Below, in pieces: positions 40,878 through 52,182 of a DNA stretch of 64,000 nt (positions are counted from its first letter, which is position 1; each line of letters starts with the position of its first letter). Origin of the DNA: Symsagittifera roscoffensis (Eukaryota > Xenacoelomorpha > Acoela > Convolutidae). The notes below the pieces were generated by a model. That model worked only from the letters and a program-made list of their open reading frames with translations, had not been told where the DNA came from and did not search any database. The translations under genes were made by a program, and so were the position numbers. Location of the stretch: the NCBI RefSeq assembly GCF_963678635.1, contig NC_087063.1, positions 69,108,727 to 69,172,726 of the forward strand. Direction: 5' to 3'.

Positions 40878-41693
40878 TTGGACAAATTCGGAGCCTACCT
40901 AAAGAACTTCCCGAGAGACATCCACGTGAAAGAAGGATTGTTATTTAACGATAACAAATTGATAGTACCGGCTGCATTAGGATCACCATTCCTGTCACTT
41001 CTTCACGAAACTCACCCAGGACAGTTCGGGATGAAATTCTTGGCAGAAAATATCTGTTGGCCACATCTATACAGAGAGATCTACCATCGCGGAAAGAATT
41101 GCATTCAGTGTATCATGGCCGGTAAGAACCTAAAAATGTTACTAGGGACAAACAATACGGAGAAATTACCGATTCTGACCGAACTAAACGAAGAAGTTGA
41201 TATAGACTTTGCGGGCCCATTGGACAAGAGTTGGGGTAACTCAAAATACCTTTTGTTATGCATCGATCGCTTTTCAAAGTTTCCGTCTGCAAAAGTAGTA
41301 AAAAACACCGCGGCTTCTTCAATTTTAACTTTCAAGACAGATTATTGTCATCTTCATGGACTTCCAAAGTCCATTAGAGCCGACCATGGGTCATCTTTTA
41401 CTTCGTTCGATTTTAGAAACTTCTGTGAGAAGAAGAACATTAAATTAATCCTATGTACGGTCGGGGATCATAGATCCAACGGAGTAGTAGAAAGACTCAT
41501 TTACACTGTTAAAGCTAAGCTACTGGCAATGTCGTTCAACGATCCAAAACCATCTTTAAATACGGCAATTGATAAAATCATTTGGAATATCCGTTCGACG
41601 AAAGAATCATCCATTGGATGCTCTCCTTTCTCAAAACATTTTAATAGATCTCCCAATACGTTCTGGAAATCTTTTGGTCTCTCATGCGATTAG
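40878..41693 (+). CDS. Integrase fragment of element 3 (271 aa)
   Basis: DDE integrase that would insert the cDNA. The zinc part (HPGQFGMKFL...CIQC) precedes the catalytic core with Asp in DIDFAGPL, Asp in IRADHGSSF and Glu in NGVVERLIYTV. The core is complete and open, but the fragment lacks an intact upstream pol and its end shifts frame near 41670. Acidic residues continue in another frame (SLDKGKSILSKDRAQDWGADD). It is almost identical to the integrase half of the chimeric ORF at 58105-59385. Confidence 0.75.
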   Translation: MDKFGAYLKNFPRDIHVKEGLLFNDNKLIVPAALGSPFLSLLHETHPGQFGMKFLAENICWPHLYREIYHRGKNCIQCIMAGKNLKMLLGTNNTEKLPILTELNEEVDIDFAGPLDKSWGNSKYLLLCIDRFSKFPSAKVVKNTAASSILTFKTDYCHLHGLPKSIRADHGSSFTSFDFRNFCEKKNIKLILCTVGDHRSNGVVERLIYTVKAKLLAMSFNDPKPSLNTAIDKIIWNIRSTKESSIGCSPFSKHFNRSPNTFWKSFGLSCD

Positions 41694-42955
41694 TTTAGAC
41701 AAGGGGAAGTCAATCCTATCAAAGGACAGAGCACAAGACTGGGGAGCTGACGACGCGTTTGAAGACGGCTATCTGGAAAACAGGGCAATGGAGGAAAAAG
41801 GGTACGAGAGCGACCCTGCAGACAAAGCAGAAGAAATCTCCAGCGAGCCCCACTGTCAAACCTTTTCAGCCAAGGAGGTAACTGGTTTAGGAGGACAGTT
41901 AACAGGAGGAAAGGCGAACCGAACTTTAAACCACTTGGGGGTAAACCTCTGTCAGACACGAAGCATACGGTCATATTAGACAACGAACACGTGATCAGAA
42001 AATCAGACTTAGCTTTTAACAAAATCCAACCGTCAGCTCCTAGGACATTTTCGGCAATACCGAATTATTCGCTAATTAATAAAAATGATTTAGCAGGCAA
42101 GCGAAAAAAAACTCCCCCTCGAAAAAAAAACTCCCCCTCGAAGAGACCAGATTCAAATGTAGGAGGCCCTTCAACGAGTTACACACCAACGGGAGGAAAG
42201 ACAAACAAAAGGAGGAGAACAACACCCCGAGCACGAAAGATTCAAAATTGGACTTTAATAGCTTAGATTCTTCGTTAGAGTTAGACCTTTGGGATAAAGT
42301 CATCGATGACTACTTGGGTACGGAAGCGGAAACTGTATGTAATACACCGACTGTTAATTTACATAGTGATTTAGATCAGCCATGAAGTACCGTACAAAGC
42401 CAAACGAACACTCAGACAACGATCACTATCCCAACGAGCACAAGCGACGACCTAATTCGAGTGAACAGCTCTCCAGAGAAGACAGTGGAGACACCAAAAA
42501 CTCCGATATCCATCGAACACCGCGCAAAAAGGAATCCAGGTCCCCCTAAATTTTACGGAGACAGGTGTTTTATCGATCAAGTGACGCTTGGAACGGAGAC
42601 CAACAGTGTAGTACACTCCGATGACGAACTTCTAATTACGTTCTCTAGCGCAAAGAGTCCACGATCTAATTTGACTTACTGTACGGCGTCTTCTTCGGAT
42701 TATCTGACACCTATTGAAGATATACCACGCCACACGACACTGGTAGCGGAAACCACACAAGGCCCCTTTTCAATACCCTCCTCTCGAACAACAAAAGCCG
42801 CATGTGTATCATCCCCATTGGTAGAAGTTAGTAGTAATACTCAGGATGATGGCGGCAGCGACATATCTTCGGGATTTGACGCTGATGTAAGAAGGGAGGC
42901 CGAAAATTTTCATGATAGATATAACGCCACGACCTTAAACTCCAAAAACGGTTAA
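41650..42955 (+). pseudogene. C-terminal pol tail of element 3, split over three frames
   Basis: Three successive open pieces behind integrase: 41650-41979 (DRAQDWGADDAFEDGYLENR), 41991-42266 (basic, with KKNSPSKRPDS) and 42461-42955 (KRNPGPPKFYGDR, then SDISSGFDADV). The last resembles the end of Mag-like pol, where a basic RNPGPP-type motif follows integrase. The pieces are in different frames because of indels; some of these are shared with the second copy (59381-60647), so they predate the duplication. A simple A-run/CCCCTCG repeat near 42105-42145 differs in length between copies. Confidence 0.6.
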
Positions 42956-43325
42956 ACTCTGGTAACATGATATCTTTTTTATTTGCTTGAGCTTTTATCC
43001 ATTGGATGACCCAATTTTTGTTTTATTATTTAGTTAGTGATTTAGTTAGTTTGCCTTAATTGTATAAATGCTACATAACCCCAGCTGTACATATCCTCTT
43101 GTACATTCAGTTTTGATATCTGTGTAAACCTGTAAGTAGCCTGTATATATTACCATATTATCACCTCCATTGTAATTTGTACTCTCTGTAAATGTCCATT
43201 GGTGCTAAAAGCGGTTACTTTTTGTTTCAACTTTGGCCCTGGTGGAGTGAGGGGAGATGGAGTATATGCGTGATATTGGCTACATCGACGAGCGGGCACA
43301 TATTAATTTTTTGTGCAGTGGGGAA
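42956..43325 (+). other. 3' untranslated part of element 3
   Basis: No open frame. A purine-rich stretch (AGTGGGGAA) directly before the 3' LTR is the likely polypurine tract. Confidence 0.5.
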
Positions 43326-43537
43326 TGTTGTGATTTAGTATTTTAGTATGTTATAACCTTGACCTCTATTATCTAATCAAGTACCAGTTAATGTTCATTC
43401 GACAAAGTCCAGTGGACTTCGAGTCACTAGTTGCTCTTTTTAGACTACAGTCAGTTTTAATTCACACATTACTTTTTACTCTCTTTTAATCTTAGTTAAA
43501 TACATTAGTTACCAGTGGTAAACATACACTTTTAATA
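43326..43537 (+). repeat. 3' LTR of element 3
   Basis: Partner of the 5' LTR. Followed by the target copy CTGAC at 43538-43542. Confidence 0.85.
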
Positions 43538-43542
43538 CTGAC

Positions 43543-45078
43543 ATACAAAACCCGAGGGCATCATCAATGCCTTTCAAAATCAGGAAATGTCTCATAAGGA
43601 ATGGGACAATATTGCAGATCATTTTTTGACTAAAGGGGTTCAGAAAACGACAGAAGACATTCTGCATGAGAAGAAATCAAATGAAGAACCAGGCAATTTT
43701 CAATTCTACACTCCGCTTAGTAGGTTTTCGGATGCATTAGGCCAAGAAGACCCATCGGACACTTAAGCTCGACCAATTGGAAGAATTAACTAAAATCAGG
43801 AGCCAAAAACGTTTTGGGGGACACAAGGAAACATTCAGTTAAGAAAGCCAGCAGCCGATAACTCGATTGTTGATTTGGGAAAGGCCGTTTTACAGGCTTA
43901 CAGAGGAGAACTGGCTGACTGCAAAACGATGACGGACAAGCCTACGGAAATGAGACTCACAATTCTGAAAAGGCACCATTTCTGCGGAAAATTTGGCTAT
44001 GATTTAATTGACGTCACCAAGACATGGAACGCTGAAAGGAAAGTCTCTTGTTGGATCGGGACTAGGAAATGACAATGCAGAAACCAACAAAAAATTGCAA
44101 ACATATGCGACCAATAAGAGATTTGAACCATTTGGTTTCTGACCAATGTTTATCTAAAATAATGCGTTGATGGCAGGAGCGGATTGAGGGAGGTTTTTTT
44201 CAAAATTTAGTGCTTCTTTTGATAATGATTATGATGAAGAATACTAAATTGTTTGTTTCTGTTTAGACCTCGCAATCCTTTATTTTTCAATACAAAGTTG
44301 AATAAAAAGTTATTTGCAAACAATGTGCTTAAGTATCAATCAACAATTTTTTAAAATCTTACCGCGCCGTTACTCGGACGGGACGAATCTCTGTAACTAT
44401 TTCCTCATAGAAACCTTTGTCAAGTTTCAAACGCCGCTTAAAACTTTTCGAAAATTCGTCAGAAACTCATTTTGGTTATCAACATTTTTTGAAGTTTTTT
44501 AACCTGATCAGTTGCAATTATTATCAATCATACCACCTTTTTCGAATTAATAAAAAGTTTAACTTGACCTCTCAAAACCAACAAACTTGTCTATTGATTT
44601 TCAAAACGCTTGTGAAATCATATTTTAACAGTTTTTTTCTCGATAAAAGTTTTTTTTCTCGATAATTTAGAATATTTTTTAGAAACAGAAACAAACAGAA
44701 ACAAACAATTTAGTATTCTTCTTCATAATCATAGTCCAGAAGCCCAAAGAGAAGGCTGTATACGGCATGGGCAATGCTAGACATTTGCTGATGAATTTGA
44801 AAGCAACATCTAATGGAGACGCATTCAAGGAGGATTTACTATTGGAGAAAAAGTTTCCCAAAAACTTGCTGATCCACGTAGTCCATTTGACCATATGTAC
44901 CCTCCTGTTGGCCCAGAAAGAGGTCTTGAGTAACTTGAAGTTTAAATTAAAATCATGAAAACGCAATGCTTTGTCAACTTTCTGCAAATAATTCCATGGA
45001 AAATTCGTTTGGACAAAACTTCTGCTATTGTTTGCGTTTTGACAAAGCTCGGCCGCATTAAAATATTGAATAAACAAA
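43543..45078. other. Flank of element 3: degenerate coding relic and spaced inverted repeat
   Basis: Short frames (for example 65 codons at 43875-44072, near-identical in the right copy) look like remains of an unidentified retroelement gene; I do not name it. About 44213-44267 and 44690-44745 are inverted copies of a roughly 50-bp sequence (TGATGAAGAATACTAAATTG and its reverse complement). Confidence 0.45.
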
Positions 45079-45845
45079 CCTTCCTGGCTTAATGTTTGTG
45101 AAACGTTTGCTCATATATGCTTCCATGCTGACAAGGATAGAACGAGCTATTTCGCCCTGGAAAGCGGGCCTCAAGCTACTCTCAGCTAAACATTCCTCCA
45201 TTTTTAGCCCGAGAGATCAAATGCGAGCAAAAAAACCTTAGTTTTTTTCTGGTGGACAAAAAGCAGTCATTTTGGTAATTTTAATCTCTGCCGCATCGGT
45301 CGCAAAAAATCTGAGATAGTATACACACACAAGGACAACCATTCCGAGGACTGGTCAGGCTCTAATTTCAAGGACAAAAATGGAGACTCTTCGAATAGTT
45401 CAACTTTGTAATACACTAAGATTACAAAGTTTTTTTAGCCATTCAATTAAGTTTTGAGTCTCATAACTAAACTGAATGGCAAACAACATAACGATTTAAA
45501 CTTATTGTAATACGAGTTGAACATCCGAAGTGTCTCCATTTTTTTTATCCTTGAAATTAGAGTCTGACCAGACCTCGGAATGATCGTCCTTGTGTGAGTT
45601 TACTATCTCAGATTTTTTGCAACCGATGCCGCGGAGGTAAAAAGCATCAAATTGCCTGCTTTTTCTCCAACTGAAAAAACTTAAGGGTTTTCCTAGCTCG
45701 CGTTTGATCTCAAGGGCTAAAAATGGCGGAATATACGGCTAAGAGTAGCTTGATGCCTGCTTTCCGGTGTGAAATGGTTCCTTCTATCGTTGTCAGCATT
45801 CGAAAAAATATGAGCAAACGTTTCAATGAAATTCAGCCAGGAAGG
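45079..45845. repeat. Foldback element (imperfect 770-bp palindrome)
   Basis: The first half (starting CCTTCCTGGCT) returns in reverse complement in the second half (ending AGCCAGGAAGG). Arms of about 380 bp are roughly 85% identical by eye, centred near 45460. Long imperfect arms with no coding capacity are typical of foldback elements or of inverted duplications. A second copy lies at about 62770-63536 through the segmental duplication. Confidence 0.8.
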
Positions 45846-46312
45846 TTCGTGTTTTAAATTTTTGAATATGGCCGAGCATTGTCAAAAGGCAAATACTAAC
45901 AAAAATTTTGTTCTTACGAAATTTTCTTGCAATTGTTTTCAGGATAATGAGAAAGCATTGTCTTTTCATGGCCCTTATTGAATTCTAATTTCACGACGCC
46001 CTCAAAATTAGTGAAGAATGGCGCCGAAGGCTCTTATAGATAAACTTTAGGGTCGTTCAACCAAAAACGGATTTCTACAAAAGTACCAAAAGGGGACCTT
46101 TTGGGTTGGCAGGGGGTCGTAAACCTGAAAAGGGGAGTGCGTCTGCCCCTACACCCCCTAAATTTGCCCTTGTTTTGAGCAAAATTTTGATAACTTGGTT
46201 CCTAATTTTGCTTTGATTTTCAAAAAAATGGTGGTACTTTAGTTTCATTTGGCGTTGAAATGTTTATTATCTACTGAATGATGATTTAAAAAAATAGTTT
46301 GTTTTTATCAAT

Positions 46313-46492
46313 ATGTCGTTAAAAATTGCAGCAGCCAAAATTATTAAGCTAAGGAAAAACCATTTATGTCAGGAAACTGGGCCTATACTTGCGCAAAACT
46401 ATCCAAAATTAAAATTAGAACTTGGTCTTCAATTGAAAGTATTGAGCGCTAATGAGAAAAATCCAACCCAAGAAATTAGGGCAAAGAAATAG
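46313..46492 (+). CDS. Possible 59-aa ORF at the duplication border
   Basis: An ATG-started frame encoding a Lys/Leu/Ala-rich peptide (KIAAAKIIKL at the start). No family recognised. It begins just where the visible duplication ends at the window edge, so whether the second copy exists cannot be seen. Probably chance; listed for completeness. Confidence 0.2.
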   Translation: MSLKIAAAKIIKLRKNHLCQETGPILAQNYPKLKLELGLQLKVLSANEKNPTQEIRAKK

Positions 46493-47030
46493 TAAACTTA
46501 ACAAAAATAAAAACCAGTAAAACAGAAAACATACTTTTTTCTACGACCATAGTTATTTCGACATCGCCATCGTTTGCTGTTAAAATCTGCAGAAAAACTC
46601 TTCAAATTCAATTTTTGTTCGAAACAAATCAGTATCAACTGACTTTTTGAACCTTAATTTTTTTTGCATTTATTGACTGACTATTCAAATAGTTTTGATT
46701 GAGAAATTTCACTTTTTTTATCCTCGTGTTTATGCAGAGAAAAATTTCAAAAACTTTGTGGAGAAAATTCAGATTTTTTCTTTCGTTTCGTTTTTTTTCG
46801 TCTAAGTTACCTAACGCCGTCATAATTTGAATGTCTACGAAACATTAATTTAGTTGCTGTTTCTCCAAAGATTTCTAATTCATTCAAGATACAAAAATAT
46901 GTTTAACATTTACAAAAAAAAACATCAATGGTTGATACATTTAAATTTTGAATTTTATGAAATTTAAATCATAAGCTATAAAAATGGGATTTAAGAAAAC
47001 AGGGGCGGTGAAACATGCAATCTCCGTTTT

Positions 47031-50000
47031 TTATTCAGTTTTTTTTTGGTACAAAAAGAGCATCTCTTTGCTCAGAATATTCTCGCATGTATACAACTTC
47101 CCGTCTTTCGTCATAATCATGAGACCTCTTTTGAATGTTGTTATGCTTTGAATCGCCGAAGTAAAGTTGAATTGAAAGATTCTTTCAGTGTGCCCTTGAT
47201 TTAAAGGTCGCTTTGGTAGATCGTTTTCTTCTTCAATTGGGATTTTGATAACCTCTACAATTTGACATTCCAGGCACCAAATGGCGAGCGAGATAAACTT
47301 TTTTCCAAATAACCATCTGGAAAAAAAAGCCGCATCCAAAGCTGCCTTTGTGTTCGCTGCTGTTCATCCTGTTACACTAGATAGTGCGTTTGCCGAAATC
47401 AATTTCTTGATTTCTGTAAACTGAGTACAAAAACAACAAGTTTTTGGAGATGCATGCTATCTTTGGTGTCGTATCTTGACCATCTATGTCATTGGATATG
47501 GCAAAACCATATGGTTGTTCCGGGTACAATTTCGTGGCACAGGGTACGATTTTGAGATGAAAATCGAGGGATTTGGTACTCGCGTGTGTCGAGCTTGTTT
47601 CGTAGTCTGTGATCTAATTGCCATTCCAAAGACGGCAGAAAACAATGACTGGGATGCAAAACTCCAAAGATATCCAATCTACTTGATCTGCGCGACACTT
47701 AATCGAAAAATTAGTTTGAATTTTCTGCAGCTATTTTCGCTGGTGAAGTACAAGCAGTCGTAATCTCCTCCAGGGATGAACTTGAAAAAGTTCGAGCGGA
47801 TAGAATCCAAGGGTTTTACGGGTTTTGTGGCTAAAATGTCGGTATACGTATGTAGCTTAAAGTCTCCGCCATCTAAAATGGCCAAGCTGAATCGATATTT
47901 TGTTGATGTGACATGAGCGTTTTCCAAAAATCCTTTATGGCATGGGAACTCTTGGAATCCGTTAGATAAACTATTCAAATCTATTTCCAGTTTACCTACT
48001 CTCGTGAAAACAAAACTCTTCAAAAAAGTTTGCAGAAGTTCTATCACATCTTTTCTCACGTTTTCACGCGCTTGCTGAATTTCAGCGTGGTAGTTATCAA
48101 TTTCTTCTGGTTCGATAAAAACTAGCGGTAATTTTACCTCTTCTGAGAACTTCTCTACAAGTTTTTCAATATTTCCATCGGAAATCAGGCTTCCAAATTT
48201 CAAAGATGATGCACTCAGATAGTCTCGACTTGAACTTTGGGAATCACCAAACTTTTTTAGAACAGTTTCGAATTGTTTCATATTTTTACACAGCTCTTTG
48301 TTTTGATTTTTAAACAAGTCTTTCACATCGCTCATTTCTTTTTGAGTCATATCTAAAGCGTCCATCAGAACTTCTTTGGAGATTTCAACTATGTTGTTCT
48401 TGTATGGTTCAACCATTGAAGTAAATTTTTCTTCAGCTGCTTTCAAAGACTGCAAAAACCCGGCAGATTGTTTGTAAAGAATATCAAGGTTTTCTAAAAC
48501 TTCATGCAATTTGCTTTTCACACAAACAAGGTTTTCCTCTTTTTCAATCGAATCAATGTAATAATGAGCTTTGTGATCATTTAAAGTGCATGTGATGCAA
48601 AACATTGTTTGATCACAAGTAAAACAGAGGAAGTATTTCACCCGTTTGTATTTTTCACGCAAAAATACTGGCGATCCTTTCTGGTCTGTCACTTCGTTCT
48701 AGTCTTGTATGTGTTTCGCAATACAATCCAGACAGTAGTAGTTCCCGGAAGCGGGACTGTTTAGATGTTAACATTTAAATTTTGCAAAAATTAACCGTTG
48801 TTACTGTTTGAACACATTGCAAACTTGAAACGCCTTTTTTGGTCTGAGAAAGGTTAAAGATTGCATAAGGGTATGATGACTGAATATGTATTTTTTTTTT
48901 GAAAAAAAAAACAGATTCACTGCGAGCAGAAAAAAAACAATTTTTGCTCAGCTAGCCGAGAATGCAACTTTTTGACTGCATTAACAATGTTTGCATTGCG
49001 ATTGGTGCTAAGAAAATGCTAAAATCAATATTTCACTTGCCTCGACGTTTTTTGTTTTGAATTGCATGTATTGCAAACAAACTTGGTACTGTATCCAGAT
49101 AGGTCAAGAAAACAGTTGAAGCATAAAATTTTCGAGGCTAGAGAAACATTTGTCACAATATTTTCGTCAGAGTCACTATTCTTCAATTCGCAAGAAACTG
49201 TTTTCACCTCTGCAAATAGAGAAAAGAAAAGTCTAGCTTAATTTTTGCTTTAAAAGTAGCATGCTGATAGTTTATTAAACGAAACAAAATGAGTCAAGTT
49301 TCTTGCTCAATTTTCGGTTTGATCTAAAAAAAATTCAGTTAAATCTTTTTTAAAAAAAAATAGAACAATTTAAGATGTTTCATATGCAGTAGTAATTTCT
49401 AACACTTTTGGGTTGATATTCTACTTAAAATTTAAATGTATAGTTAATCTGTCAGGGAATCAACTCTTTGGTTATCCTCGTCAGAATCACTGTTGCTTGT
49501 TTCACCGAAGGTTGCCATCCCTACAAATCATCAGAAGAGTATGTTTTTGCTCTTTCACACATGCTCTGTCACGACAAGGTATGAATGAAAAATGAAATAT
49601 TAGAACGCATGCATGAAAAAAGAAATCATTTGCATAGTTTCAGGCACTTTGTCGGGCTCTTTCACAATGTTCCGGCATCTTTCTTTCAGAAAGAGCAAAA
49701 ACCTAGTCTTCAACAGTTAGAACATTGTTGAAGATGGCCTCGGGCAAAAGAGCCGCCTACGGGCACTTCGTGTCCTCAGGCTGGGCTCCTTTTCCCTCGG
49801 GCATCTTTCAACTATGCTCTAACTACTACAAAGATCAAAAACATACTCTTCAACTGTTAGAACATAGTTGAAGATTGCCTCGGGCAAAAGAGCCACCATC
49901 GGGCACTTCGTGCCCTCAGGCCGCCGGGCTCTTTTTCCATCGGGCATCTTTCAACTATGTTCCAACTACTACGAAGAACCATTCAACTTTAGCATCAATT

Positions 50001-51656
50001 TTAAAAATTGAGCTCTAATTGCTTATCGAGTTATTCAATGTAAAACAATAGTTTTGCTTCGTTTTCAATTAATCTTCAAAATGATAATAAAATGTGATAT
50101 TTTTGTTCAGTTATAAAATTGATCGATTCAAACTTGGTATTTTAATTGAAACTTAACTGTATCACCAACCTGTCAGAGAATCAAATGTCACGTTATCCTC
50201 GTCAGAGTCACTGTTTTTCCTTTCAACTGGAGTTGTCTTTCTATAAAAAGAAAAATAAATTTGAAAATTCTACTACGATAAAAAAGCTGCATGCTAATGT
50301 TTTATCAGATCAATTTAAAAGAGTCAGTATTTTTGCCTAGTTTTCTGAATAATCTCAGAAAAAAAACTGACACTTTTACATGCTTCCATGCTTTGTATGC
50401 AGTAAAAAATTCTTTTTTTTCTCTAAGTGGATATTCTAACTGAAAAATAACTCAATGTCTTACCGATCAGAGAATAATCTGTATTGTTAGCCTCGACATA
50501 ATCACTGTTTCTTGTTCCACCAAAGGTTGCCATTGCTATAAATCAATCAAAACCAGTCAAATTAAACATCAGTTTTGAAGACTGCAGGTTGATAGTTTAT
50601 CAAATCAGATTAAATCAGTCATTTGTCGTGCTGGATCTTCTCATTTATCTAAAAAAGGAAAAAAATATATGATTTGCAGTCAAAAGTTCTAAGTTTTAGA
50701 GTTAATATTTTATTTGAAATTTAACTAGATTACTAACTGCTCAGAGAATCGTCTGTAACATAATCGTAATCATCGTCAGTATCACTGTTCTTCATTTCAC
50801 GAGAGTTTTTTAGCATATCTACAAAGCAACCCGAAAGTATTAACCAAATTTAACTTTCAGGCTTAAAAATGTAAGCCAGATATTTATCAAATCACTAACA
50901 ACGGGTTAGTGTTTATGTTCCATTTTCCAATTAATGTTAGAAATAAATGGAACAAATTAAAACATTTCATATACAGTCATCAATTCTAATATTTTAAAAC
51001 TGGTTTTTTAACTGTTTGGCCAACCTGTCAGAGAATCGATTATACCGTTATCCTCTTCAGAATCACTGTTCTTCATTTCATCGATAGTTGCCATCCCTAC
51101 AAAAAAGAAAAAACAGTCGAATTGAACATCAGTTTTGAAGACTGCAGGTTGATAGTTTATCAAATCAGATTAAATCAGTCATTTGTCGTGCTGGATCTTC
51201 TCATTTATCTAAAAAAGGAAAAAAATATATGATTTGCAGTCAAAAGTTCTAAGTTTTAGAGTTAATATTTTATTTGAAATTTAACTAGATTACTAACTGC
51301 TCAGAGAATCGTCTGTAACATAATCGTAATCATCGTCAGTATCACTGTTTTTCATTTCACGAGAGTTTTTTAGCATATCTACAAAGCAACCCGAAAGTAT
51401 TAACCAAATTTAACTTTCAGGCTTAAAAATGTAAGCCAGATATTTATCAAATCACTAACAACGGGTTAGTGTTTATGTTCCATTTTCCAATTAATGTTAG
51501 AAATAAATGGAACAAATTAAAACATTTCATATACAGTCATCAATTCTAATATTTTAAAACTGGTTTTTTAACTGTTTGGCCAACCTGTCAGAGAATCGAT
51601 TATACCGTTATCCTCTTCAGAATCACTGTTCTTCATTTCATCGATAGTTGCCATCC
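47031..51656 (-). CDS. B-box/coiled-coil (TRIM-like) gene with acidic mini-exon array
   Basis: Minus-strand spliced gene. Seven mini-exons (listed separately) lead into an exon 49209-49041 that starts with the same peptide (KNSDSDEN) and adds a zinc-binding segment (CFNC...CNTC). A large exon 48756-47683 encodes YYCLDC, a B-box (CFTCDQTMFCITC...DHKAH), a long coiled coil and a C-terminal beta-propeller-like region. The last exon 47316-47031 has a strong acceptor (T8CCAG) and ends at TGA. TRIM proteins often act as ubiquitin ligases or RNA regulators; no complete RING is seen. Doubts: an in-frame TAG at 48699-48701 in the large exon (unless the acceptor is the following CTAG), a GC-type donor at 49041, and two damaged mini-exons. 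Gene or recent pseudogene. Confidence 0.6.
49449..51656 (-). repeat. Array of seven repeated mini-exons
   Basis: Minus-strand exons at 51656-51585 (72 nt), 51378-51298 (81), 51096-51025 (72), 50818-50738 (81), 50535-50464 (72), 50240-50170 (71) and 49520-49449 (72). Each follows a pyrimidine-rich AG acceptor, and most are followed by GTTGG, GTTAGT or GTAAGA donors. The 72- and 81-nt exons carry 2 nt + whole codons + 1 nt, so they are symmetric phase-1 exons and can be added or skipped without shifting frame. The peptide pattern is MAT...KNSDS(D/E)EDN...DSL. Exon 50240-50170 lacks one nucleotide and the donor after 49449 reads AT in place of GT. Confidence 0.8.
49660..49990. repeat. 140-bp palindromic tandem repeats in an intron
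   Basis: Two full units with 140-bp period (CAAC(A/T)GTTAGAACA at 49711 and 49851) and a partial third before them. Each unit is itself an inverted repeat: CAACTGTTAGAACATAGTTG...GGGCAAAAGAGCC pairs with GGGCTCTTTTTCC...CAACTATGTTCCAAC around CGGGCACTTCGTGCCC. GC-rich compared with its surroundings. It lies between mini-exons 49520-49449 and 50240-50170. Confidence 0.85.
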
Positions 51657-51684
51657 CTACAAAAAAGAAAAAACAGTCGAATTG
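50565..51684. repeat. 560-bp tandem duplication within the mini-exon array
   Basis: 50565-51124 and 51125-51684 are nearly identical, and each contains one 81-nt and one 72-nt mini-exon. It shows how the array grew. Confidence 0.9.
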
Positions 51685-51689
51685 AACTT

Positions 51690-52182
51690 TGACAAAATAG
51701 TTTGTATCAAGACAAAGCCCTGAATTTTCCAATTGCGTTTCAAATTTTATGGTGTACTTTAAGTTCTAATAATTGATGAATTTAAAAATCATAATAAAAA
51801 TTTTGCAAATCATCCCCCTACACACTTTGTAAAGTACAAAATGAGATATCTTGGATATAGCAAAGTATTAAGTAAGCCAATGAGCATGCTTCAACTTGGA
51901 ACGATTTCTAAGACGAAAAACAAAAAAATCTGTCAAAATTGCTAGATAAAAAGTCGAAGCTCTTCTTGAGAAAAAACCACCCAAGCAGAAACATTCTGTC
52001 TCTTTCTTTGAAAATAATTAGTTCATTTGAAAAAAATGGCTAATAATTTATGATATCAATTAAAAGGTGCAAATTTTTGTGCTTCATTACAATGCAATCT
52101 CGGAAAAATATAGAGATTAGCCGCTTTGTTTGTGTTAATCGAGTTGAAATGATAATTTAAGGAAATGTTAAACTGGAAAACT
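51690..52182. other. No recognisable feature
   Basis: Lies upstream of the minus-strand mini-exon array and could hold its first exon or promoter; I cannot identify either. Confidence 0.35.

Larger units (their letters stand above)
37036..43537 (+). mobile_element. Element 3: decayed Ty3/gypsy element (Mag-like)
   Basis: 6.5-kb insertion with 212-bp LTRs (37036-37247 and 43326-43537) and a 5-bp target duplication CTGAC (37031-37035 and 43538-43542). PBS TGGCGCAGTC at 37248 fits tRNA-Ser. Gag style, a double zinc knuckle and pol order resemble the Mag group. LTRs differ by roughly 6%, and frameshifts and stops break gag and pol, so it is old and inactive. It lies only 61 bp from element 2. 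Its 3' half is duplicated at 58566. Confidence 0.85.
40874..46310 (+). repeat. Segmental duplication, left copy (5.4 kb)
   Basis: Almost identical to 58566-64000 (offset 17,692 at the start, 17,690 at the end owing to small indels). It includes the integrase half and 3' LTR of element 3 plus 2.8 kb of flanking DNA, so it is a genomic duplication, not a second transposition. Confidence 0.95.

Noticed and set aside
41690..42022. 110-codon minus-strand frame opposite the element 3 pol tail
   Set aside because: Shadow of the plus-strand coding relic; repeated only through the duplication.
44679..45077. 132-codon minus-strand frame conserved at 62370-62768
   Set aside because: Conservation is due to the recent segmental duplication; no motifs.
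49449..51656. CRISPR-like array of regularly spaced repeats
   Set aside because: Repeats are exons with splice sites, unequal spacing and coding phase, in a eukaryotic context.
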